A DNA stretch of 13,769 nt, from assembly GCA_030425945.1 (NCBI GenBank), contig JAUHZL010000028.1, forward strand, positions 1 through 13,769, written 5' to 3'. A program made the translations under genes and the position numbers. Each line of letters begins with the position of its first letter. The first letter of the stretch is position 1. The notes beneath the pieces are model-generated. The model saw only the letters and a list, made by a program, of their open reading frames with translations, was not told where the DNA came from and did no database searches. Source of the stretch: Alphaproteobacteria bacterium. GTDB lineage: Bacteria > Pseudomonadota > Alphaproteobacteria > Rhodobacterales > Rhodobacteraceae. This document shows positions 1-8,762 of this stretch, piece after piece.

Positions 1-500
1 CCTTCAACGCGGGCATCAAGGGCCGCTACATGGAGAGCCGGATCGACGACGACCACCGGCTGACCGGCGCGACCTACAAGGTGGCGCAGGTGCAGGGCGG
101 GCGGATCGTCTACGAGGAGGTCCCGGCGCTGACCGCGATCAACATGCGGCTGCGCGACGACTACGTGCGCGACGCCTCGGGCGGCGTGGGCCGCTGGAAC
201 AAGATCATCGAGAAGGCCGGGATCGACTTCCAGCTCAAGCTGCCGCACGAGGGCTTCCACCGCCAGATCGGCATCTTCTCGGCGGTCAGCGTCGATCCGG
301 AGGGCAACATCATCCCGAAGGAAGAGTGGGACGCCAAGGCGAAGGACTGGCTGCCGACCAAGGCGGACGGCGACTTCATCCAGTCGCTGATGAAGCCCTG
401 CTTCGAGCCCGGCAAATACGCGTCGTGGATCGCCCCGCCGAAGGTGGGCATCGACAACAAGCCGGGCGATTTCGAGTATGTGAAGCTGCACATGGCGTGA
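1..500 (+). CDS. boxB: Benzoyl-CoA 2,3-epoxidase BoxB, C-terminal part (5' end outside window)
   Basis: BoxB is the diiron oxygenase that converts benzoyl-CoA to 2,3-epoxybenzoyl-CoA in the cytoplasm, with electrons from BoxA. The open frame runs in from the left edge (first full codon at position 3) and gives 165 residues up to TGA at 498-500, roughly the last third of a family that is about 470 residues long. Recognisable stretches are RWNKIIEKAGIDFQLKLPH, FHRQIG, KDWLP and the ending WIAPPKVGIDNKPGDFEYV, all typical of BoxB C-termini. The diiron ligands belong to the part upstream of the window, so activity cannot be judged here. A strong hairpin follows the stop codon, then a small 4Fe-4S protein gene and boxA. 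The identification rests on remembered family sequence and on the adjacent boxA and boxR. Confidence 0.93.
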   Translation, partial: FNAGIKGRYMESRIDDDHRLTGATYKVAQVQGGRIVYEEVPALTAINMRLRDDYVRDASGGVGRWNKIIEKAGIDFQLKLPHEGFHRQIGIFSAVSVDPEGNIIPKEEWDAKAKDWLPTKADGDFIQSLMKPCFEPGKYASWIAPPKVGIDNKPGDFEYVKLHMA

Positions 501-508
501 TAGGCTCG

Positions 509-539
509 GGCACCGGGCGGGGTTGTCCCGCCCGGTGCC
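509..539 (+). repeat. Perfect 13-bp inverted repeat (hairpin) after boxB
   Basis: The arm GGCACCGGGCGGG (509-521) is followed by the 5-base loop GTTGT and the exact reverse complement CCCGCCCGGTGCC (527-539). The stem is entirely uninterrupted and very GC-rich. It begins 9 bases after the boxB stop codon. There is no T-run after it, so it is not a classical intrinsic terminator. A role in partial termination, mRNA processing or 3'-end protection that would favour boxB over the downstream genes is an inference. Confidence 0.75.
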
Positions 540-571
540 GGACCGGCCGTGCCCGCCCTGGGAGACCCGCG

Positions 572-736
572 ATGATGATCGACCGCAAGACCGGACATGC
601 CCCGCGCACCGAGGCGCTGGCCCGCGAGATCGCCGGGCTGCGCGAGCCCTGCGTCGGCTGCCCGGGCTGCACCGGGCTCTGCCCCGCGCTGATCGAGGCG
701 CTGGTGCTGCCCGACCTCCTCGTCGGCCGCGGCTGA
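572..736 (+). CDS. Small cysteine-rich protein with a single 4Fe-4S ferredoxin motif
   Basis: This 54-residue frame begins at ATG 572 (a second ATG follows at 575), with a GGGAG ribosome-binding site about 7 bases upstream, and ends at TGA 734-736. Its centre reads CVGCPGCTGLCP (Cys27, Cys30, Cys33, Cys37, Pro38), exactly the CX2CX2CX3CP signature that binds one 4Fe-4S cluster. Flanking segments look helical: a charged N-terminal stretch (TEALAREIAGL) and a hydrophobic C-terminal one (LIEALVLPDLL). I do not recognise a named family. It lies between boxB and boxA, 71 bases after boxB, so a role in electron delivery to BoxB, cluster maturation or redox sensing is possible but inferred. Its start context resembles that of boxA. 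The main doubt is whether it is translated, because at this GC content short open frames are common; the exact cluster motif and the ribosome-binding site argue that it is. Confidence 0.6.
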   Translation: MMIDRKTGHAPRTEALAREIAGLREPCVGCPGCTGLCPALIEALVLPDLLVGRG

Positions 737-751
737 GCCGCCCGACCCTTT

Positions 752-815
752 CCGAGACACCCGCCGGGCCGGTGACGGCGCGGACCGAGACACCCCGGCG
801 GCCGGACGGCGCGCA
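752..815 (+). repeat. Imperfect tandem direct repeat in the boxA leader
   Basis: Two adjacent copies lie between the small 4Fe-4S gene and boxA: 752-784 (33 bases) and 785-815 (31 bases). Both begin CCGAGACACC and both carry a GGCCGG stretch followed by ACGGCGCG. The copies also contain complementary segments (CCGCCGGG at 761-768, CCCGGCGG at 794-801) that can pair as an 8-bp stem. The stretch 737-833 otherwise shows no gene. It could be a local duplication or a structured leader; no function can be read from it. Confidence 0.6.
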
Positions 816-833
816 CCGGGCAGGGAGAGACCC

Positions 834-2030
834 GTGAACAAGCCCTTCAAGCAGCACCTGATCGACCCCGAAATCTGCATCCGCTGCTACACCTGCGAGA
901 TGACCTGCCCCGAGAACGCCATCGAGCACGACGACAACAACGTCGTGGTCAATGCCGAGACCTGCAACTTCTGCATGGCCTGCATCCCGGTCTGCCCGAC
1001 CGGCTCGATCGACGAGTGGCGGGTGGTCGAGAGCCGCGACGCCGCCTATTCGCTGGAGGACCAGTATTCCTGGGACGAGCTGCCCGAGCAGGCCGAGATC
1101 GCCGCCGGCAGCGACACCGACCACATGGAGGCGATGGACGAGGCGGTCGCCGCGCTGCTCGCCGACGCGCACAAGGGGGCGGGCGGCAAGGCGAAGGCGC
1201 CCGCGACGGCGGCCAAGCCCTCGATCAACCTCTATACCGCCGGCAAGCCCGCCGTGGCGAAGGTGGTCGGCAACTACGCGCTGACCCGCGACCCCGAGCA
1301 TGACGTGCGCCACATCATCCTCGACTTCGGCGGCCAGCCGATGCCGGTGCTGGAGGGCCAGTCGATCGGGATCATCCCGCCGGGCACCGATGCGGCGGGC
1401 AAGCCGCACCTGCCGCGGCTCTACTCGGTCTCGAGCCCGCGCGACGGCGAGCGGCCGAACTACAACAACCTGTCGCTGACCGTGAAGCGCGAGGCGGGCG
1501 GGGTCGCCTCGAACTATCTCTGCGACCTCGAGAAGGGCGCGGAGGTCACCGTCACCGGCCCGTTCGGCGCGACCTTCCTGATGCCCGACGATCCGAACGC
1601 GCGTCTGCTGATGATCTGCACCGGCACCGGCTCGGCCCCGATGCGGGCCTTTACCATGCGCCGCCAGCGCACGCTGGGCGCGACCTCGGGCGGGATGGTG
1701 ATGTTCTTCGGGGCGCGGACGCCGGACAGCCTGCCGTATTTCGGGCCGCTGAAGAAGGTGCCCGAGACCCTGCTGCGGTCGCACCTGTCGTTCAGCCGCG
1801 AGGCGGGCAAGCCGAAGGAATACGTGCAGGACCGCATCCGCGCCGAGGAGGAGCAGGTGGCCGACCTGCTTGCCGACCCGAACACCCATGTCTATGTTTG
1901 CGGTCTGCGCGGCATGGAGGAGGGGATCGAGGCGGCCTTCACCAGCATCGCCGAGAGCATGGGCGAAAGCTGGTCGGCGCTGCGCGACGTGATGCGGTCG
2001 GAAGGGCGTTACCATGTCGAGACCTACTGA
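834..2030 (+). CDS. boxA: Benzoyl-CoA epoxidase reductase component BoxA
   Basis: BoxA passes electrons from NADPH to the BoxB oxygenase. The 398-residue protein has the expected order. Two ferredoxin-type 4Fe-4S motifs lie near the N-terminus (Cys15, 18, 21, 25 and Cys44, 47, 50, 54, each CX2CX2CX3CP). A low-complexity, Ala/Lys-rich linker covers about residues 85-140. A ferredoxin-NADP reductase module follows, with the flavin motif RLYSVSS (195-201), the nucleotide motif GTGSAPMRAF (264-273) and VYVCGLRGMEEG (353-364), and an aromatic C-terminus ending in Tyr398. The length is close to that of known BoxA proteins (about 400-415). Translation starts at GTG 834 behind AGGGAGAGA (822-830); the next codons give the usual BoxA N-terminus QHLIDPEICIRC. 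The gene overlaps the following thioesterase gene by 17 bases, which indicates translational coupling. Confidence 0.95.
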   Translation: MNKPFKQHLIDPEICIRCYTCEMTCPENAIEHDDNNVVVNAETCNFCMACIPVCPTGSIDEWRVVESRDAAYSLEDQYSWDELPEQAEIAAGSDTDHMEAMDEAVAALLADAHKGAGGKAKAPATAAKPSINLYTAGKPAVAKVVGNYALTRDPEHDVRHIILDFGGQPMPVLEGQSIGIIPPGTDAAGKPHLPRLYSVSSPRDGERPNYNNLSLTVKREAGGVASNYLCDLEKGAEVTVTGPFGATFLMPDDPNARLLMICTGTGSAPMRAFTMRRQRTLGATSGGMVMFFGARTPDSLPYFGPLKKVPETLLRSHLSFSREAGKPKEYVQDRIRAEEEQVADLLADPNTHVYVCGLRGMEEGIEAAFTSIAESMGESWSALRDVMRSEGRYHVETY

Positions 2031-2472
2031 GGGGGCCGCGCCTGCGCCTGCGCCCTTCGTCCACGAAATCCGCGTCGGCTGGGGTGACTGCGACCCGGCG
2101 CGGATCGCCTATACCGGCAACATCCCGGGCTTCGCGCTGGAAGCCATCGACGCCTGGTGGGAGCATCACCTGGGCGGCGACGGCTGGTTCCAGATGGAGA
2201 TCGACCGCAAGCTGGGCACGCCCTTCGTGCACCTGTCGATGGACTTCCGTGCGCCCGTCACGCCGCGCCACCGGCTGCGCTGCGAGGTGGCACCGACGCG
2301 GCTGGGCACCTCGTCCATCGCGTTCCGGGTGATCGGGCGGCAGGACGGCGTGACCTGTTTCGAGGGCCGCTTCGTCTGCGTCTTCATCGTCGCGCCGGAC
2401 TTCGTGACCCAGCCTGCGCCGCCCGACATCCGGGCGCTGGTCGAGCCGCTGCTGGTGCCCGATCCGGCCTGA
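2014..2472 (+). CDS. Acyl-CoA thioesterase, 4-hydroxybenzoyl-CoA thioesterase family
   Basis: This is a 152-residue single hot-dog-fold thioesterase. The motif WGDCDPARIAYTG (23-35) matches the GDCDP motif of the Pseudomonas type 4-hydroxybenzoyl-CoA thioesterase, whose second Asp is the catalytic base; here that is Asp27. The region RLGTSSIAFRVIG and the strand FEGRFVCVFI fit the rest of the fold. ATG 2014 lies inside the end of boxA, with GGAAGGG (2000-2006) as ribosome-binding site 7 bases upstream, so boxA and this gene are coupled. Thioesterases of this type occur in box clusters and are thought to release CoA from benzoyl-CoA or dead-end acyl-CoA esters when the pathway stalls. The exact substrate (benzoyl-CoA, a halogenated or hydroxylated benzoyl-CoA, or an epoxide-derived ester) cannot be read from sequence. 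Confidence 0.88.
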   Translation: MSRPTEGAAPAPAPFVHEIRVGWGDCDPARIAYTGNIPGFALEAIDAWWEHHLGGDGWFQMEIDRKLGTPFVHLSMDFRAPVTPRHRLRCEVAPTRLGTSSIAFRVIGRQDGVTCFEGRFVCVFIVAPDFVTQPAPPDIRALVEPLLVPDPA

Positions 2473-2517
2473 GCCGCCTGCGAAACCCGTTGCCTTGGCC
2501 CCGCACGCCCGCTAGCT

Positions 2518-2537
2518 TTGTGCAATATAATTCATAA
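2518..2537 (+). promoter_or_regulatory. AT-rich promoter and likely BoxR operator upstream of boxR
   Basis: TTGTGCAATATAATTCATAA is an island of A/T in an otherwise very GC-rich stretch. It contains a perfect TATAAT (-10 type, 2526-2531), placing the expected start of transcription near 2538, about 11 bases before the boxR ATG. The 20-mer is an imperfect palindrome (14 of 20 positions match its reverse complement) and contains TGCA, the core recognised by the related repressor BzdR. The TATAAT lies inside the dyad, so repressor binding would block the promoter (autoregulation, inferred). No good -35 box is visible at 16-18 bases upstream; GCACGC occupies that place. The remaining bases of the 76-base gap, 2473-2517, show nothing else. 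Confidence 0.6.
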
Positions 2538-2548
2538 ACCGGCGGGAC

Positions 2549-3478
2549 ATGACCGAGATCACCAATTTCCGGGGCGAGACCGATCCGGGCGGCACCGTCA
2601 GCCCCGCCGACGCGGCGGTGCAGGCGCTGATCCGCCGGGTCGGCGAACGGGTCCGCCACGCGCGCGAGCGCAAGGGCATCCCGCGCCGGGTGCTGTCGGA
2701 CATCTCGGGCGTGTCGCCGCGCTACCTCGCGCAGCTGGAGGCGGGCGAGGGCAATATCTCCATCGGGCTGTTGCAGCGCGTGGCGATGGCGCTCGACCAC
2801 CGGATCGAGTGGCTGCTGGGCGAGGAGGACCCGTGGTCCTCGGAGGTGCTGCGGGTCGCGGACCTCTACCGCAGCGCCACCTCGGACGTGCGGGGGCAGG
2901 TGCTGCGCCTGCTCAGCCCCGAGCCGCCCGAGACGCAGCGCGCGCGGCGCATCTGCCTCGTCGGCCTGCGCGGCGCGGGCAAGTCCACGCTGGGCGCGAT
3001 GGCGGGCGCGCGGCTGGGGATACCCTTCGTCGAGCTGAACCGCGAGATCGAGGAGCAGTCCGGGATGCCGGTCGACGAGGTGATCGCGCTTTACGGGCAG
3101 GAGGGCTACCGCAAGCTGGAGCACCAGGCCCTGAGCCGGATCATCGCCACCCATGACACGATGATCCTTGCCGTCGCGGGCGGGATCGTGGCCGAGCCCG
3201 AGACCTATCAGTTGCTGCTGCGGCATTTCCACACGATCTGGGTGCGCACCTCGCCGGACGAGCACATGGCGCGGGTCCGGGCGCAGGGCGACGAGCGCCC
3301 GATGGCCGGGAACCCGGAGGCGATGGAGCAGCTGCGCTCGATCCTGCGCTCGCGCGAGGTGCTCTACGAGCAGGCGCTGGCGCAGCTCGACACCGCGGGG
3401 CGGTCGGTGGACGCCTCGCTGGAGCAGCTTCTCGCGCTGATCGCGGAGCGCGGATTTCTGACGGCGGACGCGGGCTGA
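2549..3478 (+). CDS. boxR: BoxR/BzdR-type repressor: XRE helix-turn-helix fused to shikimate-kinase-like domain
   Basis: This 309-residue protein has an XRE-type helix-turn-helix at about residues 30-85 (GERVRHARERKGIPRRVLS, SGVSPRYLAQLEAGEGNIS). A short linker follows, then a shikimate-kinase-like P-loop domain from about residue 130 with the Walker A sequence GLRGAGKST (139-147) and AVAGGIVAEPETY (209-220). This arrangement and length define the BoxR/BzdR family, which represses benzoate degradation genes until benzoyl-CoA, the pathway intermediate, binds the C-terminal domain. The C-terminal domain is a sensor and is not expected to phosphorylate shikimate. The ATG at 2549 has only a weak ribosome-binding site (GGCGGG) and a very short leader. 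The gene has its own promoter/operator (2518-2537) although it lies within the operon it probably controls. The next gene follows after 43 bases. Confidence 0.93.
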   Translation: MTEITNFRGETDPGGTVSPADAAVQALIRRVGERVRHARERKGIPRRVLSDISGVSPRYLAQLEAGEGNISIGLLQRVAMALDHRIEWLLGEEDPWSSEVLRVADLYRSATSDVRGQVLRLLSPEPPETQRARRICLVGLRGAGKSTLGAMAGARLGIPFVELNREIEEQSGMPVDEVIALYGQEGYRKLEHQALSRIIATHDTMILAVAGGIVAEPETYQLLLRHFHTIWVRTSPDEHMARVRAQGDERPMAGNPEAMEQLRSILRSREVLYEQALAQLDTAGRSVDASLEQLLALIAERGFLTADAG

Positions 3479-3521
3479 GGCCGACGCCGGATCACGGACA
3501 GGACGACGGGAGAGAACCGCA

Positions 3522-5591
<2,070 letters not shown>

Positions 5592-5594
5592 GCG

Positions 5595-8500
5595 ATGGGC
5601 GTGCGGGTCTTTTCGGACGCGAAGCGCCCGGTGCACCTCGGTCCGTTCCCGCTGGAGCGGCTGCCGCGCGGGCCGCTGCCCGACCTCGCAACCGTGCCGG
5701 CCTTCGCGCCGCTGTCCTTCCGGCGCACCGAGGTGCCCGAGAGCCTGGTGAACGCGATGGGCGAATACCAGGCGATGATGGACGCGATCCGCGACGGGCT
5801 GGTGAACCGGGCGAAGGCGGGCTGTCCCGATGACCCGGTCGCGCGCGCCGAGCATCTGAAGGCGTTCGGCTATTTCTCGGACGCCGCGATGGTCGGGACC
5901 TGCGTGATGCCCGAAGGCGTGCTGCTGGAGCACCCGGTCCTGAACCCCGACATCGGGCGGCTTGCGCAGGACCTGCGGACCCGGCAGACCAAGACGCTGG
6001 CCTCCGGCATCGACGTCATCATGGCGGACCTGAAGGAGTCGATGGAGGCGCCGCCCGCCACTATCGTCGGCCACACGCATGCGCTGGTGTTCCTCTACGA
6101 CTATCCGCGCGACCCGCGCGCGGGCGAGCCGGGCGCCGACTGGATCGCGGACGCGCAGGCGCACCGGGCCTGCCTGCGCGCCAGCGAGACGGCGGTGGTG
6201 CTGGCCAACTACATCCGGCTCCTCGGCTTCGATGCCAAGGCGCACACCGCGACCAGTTCGGACGTGGACCTGAACCGGCTGACCGTCGCGGCGGGTCTGG
6301 CCGAGGTCGTTGACGGGCGGCTGACCGCCCCCTTCGTGGGCCCGCGCTTCGGCGTGGCGGTGGTGACGACAACGATGGAGATCGCGGGCGACGCGCCGCT
6401 GGCGCGCGGGGCCGCGGCGCAGCGGGACTGGAAATGGGCGCTGGGGGTGGGCACGCGGCGCTCGGCGCTGAACGGCGACCCGTTCGCGCGGCGCGACTTC
6501 CGCGACGGGCCGCACCCGTTCGAGACGCTGAAGCGGGTCGAGACGCCGACGACCTATATCGACGAGGCCCGCGTGCCGCGCGTGCCGAAGCGCACCGACA
6601 TGTTCGCGCGCGCCCAGTTCGGCGACATGGGCAAGGCCCCGCAGGACGGCGCAAAGGGCGGGCATTACGCGCGGAAGTCCGCGCCCGCCTCGGCGCAGCG
6701 GCGGATGCTGGGCGCGTTCGTGCTGTTGCAGGACGGGGTGCCCGATGCCGGGCCGCGCCCGTCCGATCCGCAGGCCAATGCCGATGCGATCAAGGCGGCG
6801 AGCTATTTCCTCGGGGTGGACGCGGTGGGGATCTCGCGCTGCCCGGAATGGACCTGGTACAGCCACGACGCGCGCGGCGAGCCGATCACGCCGCCGCATG
6901 ACCAGGCGATCAGCATGATCGTGGACCAGGGCTACGAGACGATGGAGGGCGCCTCGGGCGACGACTGGATCAGCGTCGCGCAGTCGATGCGGGCCTATCT
7001 GCGCTTCTCGCTGCTGGGCGGCGTGATCGCGCGGCAGATCCGCAACCTCGGCTATTCCGCCAAGGCGCACACGGTGCTGCTCTCGGGCCTGGGCGAGGTC
7101 AGCCGGATCGGCGAGGTGATCCTGAACCCGTTCCTCGGGCCGCGGCTGAAATCGGGCGTGGTGACGACCGACATGCCGCTGGCGCATGACCGCCCGATCG
7201 ACTTCGGCCTGCAGGCCTTCTGCGAGAGCTGCAACAAGTGCGCCCGCGAGTGCCCGTCGGGGGCGATCACGGCGGGTCCGAAGCTGATGTTCAACGGCTA
7301 CGAGATCTGGAAGTCGGACAGCCAGAAATGCGCGACCTACCGGATCACCACGCCGGGCGGCGCGATGTGCGGGCGCTGCATGAAGACCTGCCCGTGGAAC
7401 CTGGAGGGCCTGTTCGCCGAGAAGCCGTTCCGCTGGGCCGCGATGACGCTGCCGCAGGCCGCGCCGATGCTGGCGAAGCTCGACGACCGGCTGGGCCGGG
7501 GCGGGCTGAACCCGGTCAAGAAATGGTGGTGGGACCTGGAGCTGGAGGAGGACGGCGGCTATCGCCCGACCCGGCACCCGGTCAACGCGCGCGGGCTGCA
7601 ACGCGAGCTGGACCTGCGCTACGAGGACCAGACGCTGGCGGTCTATCCCGCGCCGCTGGCGCCGCACCCCTGGCCCTATCCGTTCCCGATGGACCGCGAG
7701 GCGGGGATCGCGGCCTACGCGGCGCTTGTCCCCGCGGCCGAGTACAAGGCGCGGCTGGCGGCGGGCGACGACAGCCACGTTCATCGATACCGCCTTCCGG
7801 GCGACGCCCCGGTGGTGCAGGTGGTGGTCTCGAAGGTCGAGCGGATGACGCCCGACGTGACCAAGTTCGAGTTCCGCGCCGTCGATGGCGGCGACCTGCC
7901 GCCGTGGCAGGCGGGCGCGCATCTCGACGTGGTGGTGGCGCCCGAGTTCCTGCGGCAATACTCGATGTCTGGCGACCCGGCGGACCGCTCGGTCTACCAG
8001 ATCGGGGTGCTGCGCGAGGACGCGGGGCGCGGCGGCTCGAAGCTGATGCACCGCATCTTCGCGGAGGGGCGGCGGGTGTTCGTGTCGAAGCCGATCAACC
8101 ATTTCCCGCTGGAGGAGGACGCGGCGCGGACCTTCCTGATGGGCGGCGGGATCGGGGTGACGCCGATGATCGCGATGGCGCACCGGCTGCACGCGCTGGG
8201 GCGCGACTTCACGCTGCATTACTCGGTGCCGTCGCGGGGTGCGGCGGGCTATCTCGACGACCTGGCGGCGGTGCCCTGGGCCGACCGGGTGACGCTGCAC
8301 GTCTCGGACGAGGGGTCGCGGGCCGATCTCGACGGGCTCCTGGCGGGCTGGCAGCCCGGCTGGCACGTCTACACCTGCGGGCCGGATCGCTACATGCAGG
8401 CGGTGATCGCGGCGGCGGAGGCGGGCGGCTTCCCCGACGAGGCGCGGCATCTCGAGTATTTCTCGGTCCCCGAGGTGCCCGACTACGTCAACCATCCCTT

Positions 8501-8759
8501 CACGCTGAAGCTCGCCCGCTCGGGCCGGGTGGTCGAGGTCGGGGCGGACGAGACCGCCACCGACGCGCTGGCGCGGGCGGGCGTGCATGTGGACGTGAAG
8601 TGTTCGGACGGCATCTGCGGGGTCTGCAAGTGCGGGCTGGTCGCGGGCGAGGTCGAACACCGCGACTTCGTGCTGTCGAAGGCGCAGCGGGCGGGCGCGG
8701 TCATCCTGTGCCGGAGCCGCGCGGCCGATCCCGGCGGGGTGATCGAGGTCGATCTCTGA
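5595..8759 (+). CDS. rdhA: Self-sufficient cobalamin-dependent reductive dehalogenase: RdhA fused to FMN/NAD(P)H/2Fe-2S reductase
   Basis: The 1054-residue protein has an RdhA part (1 to about 725). It contains two copies of the cobalamin-binding fold (about 87-270 and 398-531) and two 4Fe-4S motifs: Cys543, 546, 549, 553 (CX2CX2CX3CP) and Cys579, 592, 595, 599. A phthalate-dioxygenase-reductase-like part (about 735-1054) follows, with RQYS (787-790, flavin), GGGIGVTPM (850-858, nucleotide), YTCGPDRYM (926-934) and a plant-type 2Fe-2S site at Cys1003, 1008, 1011 and 1039. This is the architecture of catabolic, oxygen-tolerant dehalogenases that take electrons directly from NAD(P)H. No Tat signal and no rdhB membrane anchor are present, so it is cytoplasmic and non-respiratory. 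Candidate active-site residues are Tyr422 (WTWYSHD) and Lys490 (GYSAKAH), by analogy with the Tyr/Lys pair of the Nitratireductor enzyme. ATG 5595 sits 7 bases after GGAGGG. The substrate is unknown: a halobenzoate or its CoA ester is the leading guess, and an epoxide is an alternative. Confidence 0.9.
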   Translation: MGVRVFSDAKRPVHLGPFPLERLPRGPLPDLATVPAFAPLSFRRTEVPESLVNAMGEYQAMMDAIRDGLVNRAKAGCPDDPVARAEHLKAFGYFSDAAMVGTCVMPEGVLLEHPVLNPDIGRLAQDLRTRQTKTLASGIDVIMADLKESMEAPPATIVGHTHALVFLYDYPRDPRAGEPGADWIADAQAHRACLRASETAVVLANYIRLLGFDAKAHTATSSDVDLNRLTVAAGLAEVVDGRLTAPFVGPRFGVAVVTTTMEIAGDAPLARGAAAQRDWKWALGVGTRRSALNGDPFARRDFRDGPHPFETLKRVETPTTYIDEARVPRVPKRTDMFARAQFGDMGKAPQDGAKGGHYARKSAPASAQRRMLGAFVLLQDGVPDAGPRPSDPQANADAIKAASYFLGVDAVGISRCPEWTWYSHDARGEPITPPHDQAISMIVDQGYETMEGASGDDWISVAQSMRAYLRFSLLGGVIARQIRNLGYSAKAHTVLLSGLGEVSRIGEVILNPFLGPRLKSGVVTTDMPLAHDRPIDFGLQAFCESCNKCARECPSGAITAGPKLMFNGYEIWKSDSQKCATYRITTPGGAMCGRCMKTCPWNLEGLFAEKPFRWAAMTLPQAAPMLAKLDDRLGRGGLNPVKKWWWDLELEEDGGYRPTRHPVNARGLQRELDLRYEDQTLAVYPAPLAPHPWPYPFPMDREAGIAAYAALVPAAEYKARLAAGDDSHVHRYRLPGDAPVVQVVVSKVERMTPDVTKFEFRAVDGGDLPPWQAGAHLDVVVAPEFLRQYSMSGDPADRSVYQIGVLREDAGRGGSKLMHRIFAEGRRVFVSKPINHFPLEEDAARTFLMGGGIGVTPMIAMAHRLHALGRDFTLHYSVPSRGAAGYLDDLAAVPWADRVTLHVSDEGSRADLDGLLAGWQPGWHVYTCGPDRYMQAVIAAAEAGGFPDEARHLEYFSVPEVPDYVNHPFTLKLARSGRVVEVGADETATDALARAGVHVDVKCSDGICGVCKCGLVAGEVEHRDFVLSKAQRAGAVILCRSRAADPGGVIEVDL

Positions 8760-8762
8760 GCC

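Noticed and set aside
326..571. A longer upstream start for the small 4Fe-4S protein
   Set aside because: The extension runs out of frame through boxB coding sequence and the hairpin and reads as shadow. ATG 572 has the ribosome-binding site.
2490..2531. TTGCCT (2490-2495) as the -35 box for the TATAAT at 2526
   Set aside because: The spacing is 30 bases, far from the usual 16-18.
5595..7770. Reading the RdhA part as a plain epoxyqueuosine reductase (QueG)
   Set aside because: QueG is about 350-380 residues, lacks the duplicated N-terminal fold and the fused reductase. The length and layout match catabolic RdhA; only the chemistry is considered as an alternative.
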